12,804 nt of DNA from Sedimenticola sp. (lineage in GTDB: Bacteria > Pseudomonadota > Gammaproteobacteria > Chromatiales > Chromatiaceae), in assembly GCA_026197195.1 (NCBI GenBank), contig JAPHUG010000446.1, positions 1 to 12,804 on the forward strand, given 5' to 3'. Each line of letters begins with the position of its first letter. Positions within the stretch are counted from its first letter, which is position 1. Under the pieces are notes generated by a model. The model did not search any database, was not told where the DNA came from, and saw nothing but the letters and a program-made list of their open reading frames with translations. Below, in pieces: positions 8,244 to 12,804 of this stretch. The position numbers and the translations under genes are program-made.

Positions 8244-8334
8244 GTCTGCAACAGGTTCAGGGTGGTGTATAGACAATCATCCCGCTCTAGGTTGAGCTGG
8301 CTGCATGGTTTATCACCCTGACTTTTTTGCAGAC
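8244..8334 (+). ncRNA. Candidate structured RNA or attenuator: 23-position stem with internal T-run
   Basis: Bases 8244-8266 can pair with 8312-8334 without bulges. Of 23 positions only two mismatch (8252/8326 and 8256/8322) and three are G-U. The outer eight (GTCTGCAA/TTGCAGAC) pair perfectly. The inner ten (TCAGGGTGGT/ATCACCCTGA) pair with one wobble and are followed by C and six Ts (8323-8328), so the inner stem alone resembles a terminator with a large 45-base loop. Only the plus strand carries the T-run, consistent with a leader of the oxidase operon or a small RNA. No known family is recognised, and expression is unproven. Confidence 0.4.
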
Positions 8335-8414
8335 AAAAGACCTTAAAGCCGCCTCGCTCCTTGATAAACTATAGACTATAGAGCGCTCACCCAACCATCA
8401 GGTACGCAAACATC

Positions 8415-9806
8415 ATGACAACCCCATACGGCCCTGTAGAAAACACCCTTTCTGAACTGCGGCAACTGCTGGGAGATCGACTCACAACCAGTGCGGCGGT
8501 GAGAGAGCACCATGGTCATGATGAATCTGGTTTTAAACCCCTGCCTCCGGATGCGGTTGCCTTTGTAAAGACGACCGAAGAGGTCAGCGCCATTGTCAAA
8601 CTATGCGCCAAGCATAAGGTCCCGATCATAGCCTATGGAACCGGAACGGCGATTGAAGGGCATGTACAGGCCATCCATGGCGGTATCTGTATCGACATGA
8701 GCATGATGAACAACATCCTGCAGGTCAATCAGGAAGACCTGGATTGCACCGTTCAGGCCGGCGTCACCCGCCTGCAGCTGGAACAGCACCTGCGGGATAC
8801 CGGGCTGTTTTTCCCCATAGACCCCGGGGCCGATGCCTCACTGGGTGGGATGGCAGCCACCAGCGCCTCCGGCACCAATGCCGTCCGCTATGGCACGATG
8901 AAGGAGAATGTGCTGTCGCTAAAAGTGGTCATGGCCGACGGCCGCATCGTTCAGACCGGTACCCGGGCCAAGAAATCATCAGCCGGCTATGACCTGACCC
9001 ATCTGTTTATCGGTTCAGAGGGGACACTGGGCATCATTACCGAGATCACTTTACGACTGCATGGCCTTCAAGAAGCCATCTCCTCGGCGGTATGCAGTTT
9101 TCCCACGGTGGATGACGCCATCAACATGGTGATCCTCACTATCCAGTCCGGCATCCCCATTGCACGTATTGAACTGCTCGACGGCCTGATGATGCATGCC
9201 ATCAATCGCTACGCCAAAACAGAGTATGCCGAGCAACCCCACCTCTTCCTGGAGTTCCACGGCAGTGAAACAGGGGTTGTTGAACAGGCCGAGGCCGTGC
9301 AGGAGTTGGCAAAAGAGTTCAATGGAAGCGATTTCACCTGGGCTACCCGCAGTGAAGATCGCAGCAAGCTCTGGAAGGCACGCCATGATGCCTATCCATC
9401 AGCCCTGCAGCTGCAGCCGGGTACCCACGCCATCACCACAGATGTCTGTGTTCCCATCTCCAGGCTCGCGGAATGCATACGAGAGACACGTAAGGATATT
9501 GATGCCGCCAGCATGCCTATCGTTATGCTGGGACATGTGGGCGATGGTAATTTTCATCTGGCCATCCTGCCGCACCCTGACAGACCCGAGGAGATCGACG
9601 AGGCCGAAGCCCTTAACCACCGTCTGGTCCGTCGCGCTCTGGCATTGGATGGCACCTGCAGTGGAGAGCACGGCATCGGACAGGGTAAAATCACCTTTCT
9701 CGAAGAGCAGAACCCTGAAGGCGTGGTGGTGATGCGACAGATCAAACGGACACTGGACCCGGATAACCTGCTTAACCCAGGAAAAGTGTTGCGACTCGAC
9801 GAATGA
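8415..9806 (+). CDS. FAD-linked oxidase, probable D-lactate dehydrogenase (Dld/GlcD family)
   Basis: The predicted reaction is oxidation of a D-2-hydroxy acid, most likely D-lactate to pyruvate, with electrons passed through FAD to the respiratory chain. The 463 residues contain the PCMH-type FAD domain (about 40-220), with AYGTGTAIEGH (73-83), DPGADASLGGMAATSASGTNA (137-156) and IGSEGTLGIITE (199-210). The C-terminal FAD-oxidase domain has KARHD (321-325), GHVGDGNFH (373-381), GEHGIG (417-422) and NPGK (454-457). His374, His381 and Glu418 are the expected metal-binding set of this family. It resembles yeast Dld1 and human LDHD more than the GlcD glycolate oxidase subunit, and no glcE or glcF is nearby. 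The ribosome binding site is weak (AGG about 12 bases upstream). It lies divergent from dctQM and heads an operon with the next two genes. Confidence 0.87.
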   Translation: MTTPYGPVENTLSELRQLLGDRLTTSAAVREHHGHDESGFKPLPPDAVAFVKTTEEVSAIVKLCAKHKVPIIAYGTGTAIEGHVQAIHGGICIDMSMMNNILQVNQEDLDCTVQAGVTRLQLEQHLRDTGLFFPIDPGADASLGGMAATSASGTNAVRYGTMKENVLSLKVVMADGRIVQTGTRAKKSSAGYDLTHLFIGSEGTLGIITEITLRLHGLQEAISSAVCSFPTVDDAINMVILTIQSGIPIARIELLDGLMMHAINRYAKTEYAEQPHLFLEFHGSETGVVEQAEAVQELAKEFNGSDFTWATRSEDRSKLWKARHDAYPSALQLQPGTHAITTDVCVPISRLAECIRETRKDIDAASMPIVMLGHVGDGNFHLAILPHPDRPEEIDEAEALNHRLVRRALALDGTCSGEHGIGQGKITFLEEQNPEGVVVMRQIKRTLDPDNLLNPGKVLRLDE

Positions 9807-9816
9807 CGACAACCGC

Positions 9817-10458
9817 ATGGTAGAGAAACTCTTCTGGCAAGATCCCTATCTGACCCAGCTTGATGCCAAGGTGGTCAGCGTGGCGGCGAATGAAATCACC
9901 CTGGATCAAACGATCTTTTTTGCCTTCTCTGGCGGGCAGGAGAGCGACCAGGGGACGATAGCCGGGCTACCCGTCATAGAGGCGCGCCGAGAGGCGAAGG
10001 CGATCCTCTACACCCTGTCCGCCGGTCATCAACTGAAACCCGGTCAGACCGTACAGGTCGCTATCGACTGGCCAAGACGCTATCGCCTGATGCGCCTCCA
10101 CTTTGCCTGTGAACTGGTGTTGGAACTGGTCTATCAGGCACACCCCGGGATAGAGAAGATCGGCGCCCATATTGCTGAAAGCAAGGCCCGTATCGACTTT
10201 ATCTGGCAGACAAGCCTCGGCCCACTGCTCCCTTCACTGACACAACAGCTGGAACAGATTACAGCGGCCGATCTTCCAATTGAGAGCGCCTTCAGTGATC
10301 GGCAGAATGAGCGGCGCTACTGGCGTATTGAAGGCTTCGGCCAAGTCCCCTGCGGCGGCACCCATCTGCGACGCACTGGCGAAATCGGTTCAGTCACCCT
10401 GAAGCGCAAAAATCCGGGTAAGGGCAAAGAGCGGATAGAGATCACGCTTTATGATTGA
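9817..10458 (+). CDS. Alanyl-tRNA editing protein, AlaX type, with altered metal motif
   Basis: AlaX proteins are free-standing relatives of the AlaRS editing domain that hydrolyse tRNA(Ala) wrongly charged with serine or glycine. The 213-residue protein begins FWQDPYLTQLDAKV, then FAFSGGQESDQGTI, typical of the family's N-terminal barrel. The second metal motif, CGGTH (179-183), is intact. The first, normally HxxxH, reads H95-F-A-C-E99, so the second His is Glu. Glu could still bind zinc, and I believe close relatives share this form, but that is from memory. It begins 10 bases after the oxidase stop with only a poor ribosome binding site, so coupled translation is likely. The function as a tRNA deacylase is by family. 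Confidence 0.8.
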   Translation: MVEKLFWQDPYLTQLDAKVVSVAANEITLDQTIFFAFSGGQESDQGTIAGLPVIEARREAKAILYTLSAGHQLKPGQTVQVAIDWPRRYRLMRLHFACELVLELVYQAHPGIEKIGAHIAESKARIDFIWQTSLGPLLPSLTQQLEQITAADLPIESAFSDRQNERRYWRIEGFGQVPCGGTHLRRTGEIGSVTLKRKNPGKGKERIEITLYD

Positions 10459-10501
10459 TCCCCAACCTGCACAACCAACACCATGAGCATAACCACCTAG
10501 C

Positions 10502-11176
10502 ATGTCTGTTCAGGAACAACTCGGGGCCTACAACCCACCTGCTGATACTGGGCTCGATATCCTCTATCAGGATGAAGCGATACTGCTGGTCAACAAGCCC
10601 AGCGGCCTGCTTTCAGTCCCAGGCCGGGGAGAGGATAAGCAGGACTCTCTGGCCAGCCGGGTACAGGCAGAGATTCCCGATGCCATGATCGTGCATCGAC
10701 TGGATATGTGTACCTCCGGCATTATGCTGATGGCCAGAGGGGAGGGGGTCCATCGCGCCCTGAACAGGCTTTTTCAGGAGCGGAAGATCAGTAAGCGCTA
10801 TATCGCACGCGTCGCCGGTCAGCTTGATCCAGCGGAGGGCATCATTGATCTGCCATTAATCACCGACTGGCCAAATAGACCGCGGCAAAAAGTTGACCAT
10901 ACGATGGGAAAGCCCTCGATCACCCGCTACCGGCTGATCGCTTATGATCCGGAGAGTGACAGTAGCCGGGTTGAACTCATCCCTGAAACGGGGCGCTCCC
11001 ATCAGCTTCGGGTCCATATGCTGGCAATAGGCCACCCCATCCTGGGTGACAACCTCTATGGCGGGCCAGACAATCAAGCCCGGGCTGAACGCTTGCAACT
11101 GCATGCCGTGGAACTGGGTTTTGTTCACCCACTGTCAGGCCTAAGACAGCAGTTCGAGTCGGACTGCCCCTTTTAA
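10502..11176 (+). CDS. rluA: Dual-specificity rRNA/tRNA pseudouridine synthase RluA
   Basis: RluA converts uridine to pseudouridine at 23S rRNA position 746 and tRNA position 32. The 224 residues follow E. coli RluA closely: YNPP near the start, LYQDEAILLVNKPSGLLSVPGR (21-42), catalytic motif HRLDMCTSG with Asp68, LPLITDWPNRPRQKV, and TGRSHQLRVHMLAIGHPILGD near the C-terminus. No S4 RNA-binding domain precedes the catalytic part, as expected for RluA rather than RluC/D. The ATG at 10502 has no strong ribosome binding site. It follows the AlaX gene by 43 bases on the same strand and is probably the last gene of that transcript, although no terminator is visible after its TAA. Confidence 0.93.
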   Translation: MSVQEQLGAYNPPADTGLDILYQDEAILLVNKPSGLLSVPGRGEDKQDSLASRVQAEIPDAMIVHRLDMCTSGIMLMARGEGVHRALNRLFQERKISKRYIARVAGQLDPAEGIIDLPLITDWPNRPRQKVDHTMGKPSITRYRLIAYDPESDSSRVELIPETGRSHQLRVHMLAIGHPILGDNLYGGPDNQARAERLQLHAVELGFVHPLSGLRQQFESDCPF

Positions 11177-11212
11177 AGCCCATTGCCTGCAAAACCACAG
11201 CCGCGTAAAATT

Positions 11213-11240
11213 CTGCCATACTTAACAGGGAATTTATAAT
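11213..11240 (+). promoter_or_regulatory. Predicted sigma70 promoter of the receiver gene
   Basis: A perfect -10 TATAAT (11235-11240) is preceded by CTGCCA (11213-11218, four of six consensus matches) at 16-base spacing. Initiation near 11247 would give a leader of about 33 bases. This suggests the receiver is transcribed separately from rluA. Confidence 0.55.
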
Positions 11241-11279
11241 CCGTGCCCTCACGGCCACCAATTGAAAAAGGACGTATCA

Positions 11280-11648
11280 ATGGCCTCAAACACTATCCTG
11301 CTGCTGGAAGATGATCAGCCCCTGCGGGAGTACTACAGCCTCACCCTGGAGGCAAACGACTATGAAGTCATCCAGGCAGAGAACAGCGGCGAGATCATTA
11401 AACTGATCGAAATTCATGACCCTGCACTGATTATCACTGATCTGGTGATGCCTGATCATGATGGTCTGGAGGGTATATTCAAACTCTTGGGACGCTATAA
11501 AATACCGGTCATGGTGCTATCCGCCTATCCGGAGTTTATCCAGCTCTCCCGTCCGGTCGTAACCGCCACTTACCTCAAGCCCCTCTCTGCTGAAGATCTC
11601 ATTAAGGCTGTGGGTAAAATTCTCGACAAATCACTTTCCAGTAGCTAG
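11280..11648 (+). CDS. Stand-alone response-regulator receiver domain protein
   Basis: This is a 122-residue CheY-like receiver with no output domain, so it would act by phosphorylation-dependent protein contact. I chose the ATG at 11280 because AAAAAGGA lies 7 bases upstream. A TTG at 11262 would overlap that site. The expected receiver residues are all present: acidic pair Asp11-Asp12 (LLLEDDQP), phosphoacceptor Asp54 (IITDLVMPDHDG), the hydroxyl position Ser81 (VMVLSAYPE), and Lys100 followed by Pro (YLKPLSAEDL). No histidine kinase or chemotaxis gene is in the window, so the partner is unknown. It has its own predicted promoter, and its stop is 8 bases from the stop of convergent uvrD, with no terminator visible between them. 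Confidence 0.88.
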   Translation: MASNTILLLEDDQPLREYYSLTLEANDYEVIQAENSGEIIKLIEIHDPALIITDLVMPDHDGLEGIFKLLGRYKIPVMVLSAYPEFIQLSRPVVTATYLKPLSAEDLIKAVGKILDKSLSSS

Positions 11649-11656
11649 CCCAGCGC
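11649..11656. other. 8-base gap between convergent stop codons
   Basis: The receiver gene (TAG) and uvrD (TGA on the minus strand) end only 8 bases apart and share no hairpin. Each transcript probably runs into the opposite gene before stopping. Confidence 0.7.
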
Positions 11657-12804
11657 TCAGATCGGCTGAAGATTGGCATAGGCGACCACCAACCACTTGG
11701 CGCCCACCTGTTCAAAGTTGACATGTACCCGGGCACTGCTCCCCTGGCCCTCGGCATTCAGCACCACCCCTTCACCGAACTTGGCATGCAGCACGCGCTG
11801 TCCTAACTGATAGCCGCTCTCATGGCTGGCAAAACCACTGGAGGCCGGGGCATAGGCGGGGCGATTGATCTGGGGCCGTGAGCGTACCTCCTGCACCAGA
11901 TCAACCGGTATCTCGCGCAGAAAGCGTGAGGGCAGGGGGTAGGACTCACTGCCATGCAGACGTCGGCTCTCAGCGTAGGTGAGATAGAGCTGCTCCATCG
12001 CCCGGGTCATGCCGACATAGCAGAGCCGGCGCTCCTCTTCCAGTCGCTCCGGATCATCCGCCGACATACTGTGTGGAAACAGCTTCTCCTCCACACCGGC
12101 AATAAACACCAGCGGAAACTCCAACCCCTTGGCCGAGTGCAGTGTCATCAGCTGCACACAATCCTCAAACTGATCGCCCTGATTCTCACCCGCCTCCAAT
12201 GCCGCATGGGCCAGAAAGGCGGAAAGCGGGTCCAGCTCCTCCTCTTCGGCTGAAAGCTCATAATTGAACTCCCGCGTCGCATTGACCAGCTCCTCCAGGT
12301 TTTCCACCCGGTCCTGGCCTTTGCCATCACGGCTCTTGCGAAAATGCTCAGACAGACCCGCAGCAGAAATCACCTGATCCGCCATCTCATGTAACGCCAG
12401 CCCCTCGGTCGAGGCCCGCTGTTCGGCAATCAATTCCAGAAAGGCGTTCAACGCGGTAGAGGCCCGCTTGGTCATTCCGCCACCCTGTATCAGCTCCTGG
12501 GATGCCTGCCAAAGTGAGCAACCGAAGTCACGGGCATGGGCGCGTACCGCATCCAGGGTACGTGGTCCAATACCCCGAGGGGGCTGATTCACCGCCCGTT
12601 CGAAGGAGGGATCCTCCTGGGGGTTGGCAATCAGGCGCAGGTAGGCAAGGGCATCCTTGATCTCGGCCCGTTCAAAAAATCGCAACCCGCCATAGACCCG
12701 ATAGGGCAATTGGGCCTGTATCAACGCCTCCTCAAACTGACGCGACTGGGCATTGGAACGGTAGAGAATGGCGCACTCATCCCGACGATGTCCTTCGCTG
12801 GTAA
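11657..12804 (-). CDS. uvrD: DNA helicase II UvrD, C-terminal half (5' end outside window)
   Basis: UvrD is a 3'-5' superfamily 1 helicase that unwinds DNA in nucleotide excision and mismatch repair. The frame stays open to the window edge, and about 382 of an expected 720 or so residues are present. The first visible residues include CAILYRSNAQSR (helicase motif IV). They are followed by LPYRVYGGLRFFERAEIKDALAYLRL, VQLMTLHSAKGLEFP (motif V, about 12116-12157) and EEERRLCYVGMTRAM (motif VI, about 11996-12040). The C-terminal Tudor-like tail is also present, GQRVLHAKFGEGVVLNAEGQG through WLVVAYANL. The TTG codon at 12724 is an internal Leu, not a start. These sequences match E. coli UvrD better than Rep or PcrA. 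The Walker A/B motifs lie outside the window. Confidence 0.95.
   Translation of the reverse strand, partial: TSEGHRRDECAILYRSNAQSRQFEEALIQAQLPYRVYGGLRFFERAEIKDALAYLRLIANPQEDPSFERAVNQPPRGIGPRTLDAVRAHARDFGCSLWQASQELIQGGGMTKRASTALNAFLELIAEQRASTEGLALHEMADQVISAAGLSEHFRKSRDGKGQDRVENLEELVNATREFNYELSAEEEELDPLSAFLAHAALEAGENQGDQFEDCVQLMTLHSAKGLEFPLVFIAGVEEKLFPHSMSADDPERLEEERRLCYVGMTRAMEQLYLTYAESRRLHGSESYPLPSRFLREIPVDLVQEVRSRPQINRPAYAPASSGFASHESGYQLGQRVLHAKFGEGVVLNAEGQGSSARVHVNFEQVGAKWLVVAYANLQPI

Larger units (their letters stand above)
8005..8414. other. Divergent intergenic region between dctQM and the D-lactate dehydrogenase gene
   Basis: This 410-bp stretch holds no convincing reading frame or tRNA. 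It must contain the control signals for both flanking units, but I found no well-spaced strong promoter on either strand. Visible features are a 10-bp palindrome ATCAATTGAT (8186-8195), a TATAGT box (8218-8223) without a good -35, the two inverted repeats listed separately, and a tandem CTATAGACTATAG (8369-8381) about 35 bases before the oxidase start. A third CTATAG occurs at 8217-8222. Confidence 0.6.

Noticed and set aside
8244..8334. Miniature transposable element
   Set aside because: The inverted repeat has no flanking target-site duplication (GTG on one side, AAA on the other), no other copy is seen in the window, and the mismatches and T-run fit an RNA hairpin better.
9803..9820. Alternative AlaX start at the ATG overlapping the oxidase stop (9803)
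   Set aside because: That frame meets a stop codon after six codons. The ATG at 9817 begins the conserved FWQDPYL sequence.
11657..12724. uvrD as a truncated or short gene starting at 12724
   Set aside because: The codon there is TTG (Leu) within conserved UvrD sequence, and the frame continues to the window end. The gene is partial only because of the window.
1..12804. Defence system, prophage, CRISPR or other novel multi-gene system
   Set aside because: Every sizeable reading frame on the best strand matches a known metabolic, transport, RNA-modification, signalling or repair family. No short regularly spaced repeats, integrases, transposases or unknown gene cassettes are present.

Overview
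The window looks like chromosomal DNA from a gammaproteobacterium of moderate GC content. The E. coli-like AspC, Mdh, MaeB, RluA and UvrD sequences support this. TRAP transport next to a C4/C3-acid enzyme set would suit a marine or sulfur-oxidising Chromatiales-type lineage, but that narrower placement is inference. There are no insertion sequences, phage genes, tRNAs, rRNAs or CRISPR arrays. Both ends cut through genes: the aspartate aminotransferase lacks its N-terminus and UvrD is present only as its C-terminal half.

Layout. (1) 1-2066: the end of aspC (+) converges on mdh (-), with two hairpin terminators between them. (2) 2067-2357: an AT-rich divergent control region for mdh and maeB, holding an extended -10 promoter and a 24-bp near-palindrome over the predicted mdh promoter. 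(3) 2358-4649: maeB, a malic enzyme fused to a phosphotransacetylase-like domain, followed by a strong terminator. (4) 4891-8004: a TRAP transporter whose Tat-type lipoprotein binding protein (dctP, +) converges on its membrane genes (dctQM, -) across a bidirectional terminator. (5) 8005-8414: a 410-bp divergent intergenic region with two adjacent inverted repeats, one a 23-position stem with an internal T-run. (6) 8415-11176: a probable operon of an FAD-linked D-lactate dehydrogenase-type oxidase, an AlaX-type tRNA editing protein and RluA. (7) 11280-11648: a stand-alone response-regulator receiver with its own promoter, converging on uvrD with only 8 bases between the stop codons.

How the genes may work together. 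The left two thirds centre on oxaloacetate, malate and pyruvate. AspC interconverts oxaloacetate and aspartate, Mdh interconverts malate and oxaloacetate, and MaeB decarboxylates malate to pyruvate. The TRAP binding protein resembles the TakP group that takes up 2-oxo and 2-hydroxy acids. The divergently placed flavin oxidase would turn D-lactate (or another 2-hydroxy acid) into pyruvate. The simplest reading is import and oxidation of lactate/pyruvate-type acids beside the enzymes that pass them to and from the TCA cycle. The right end is housekeeping: tRNA quality control, RNA modification, signalling and DNA repair.

Most of the window is conventional. The parts most worth a second look are the structured region upstream of the oxidase, the palindrome at the mdh promoter, the split convergent TRAP locus, and the His-to-Glu change in the first metal-binding motif of the AlaX protein.
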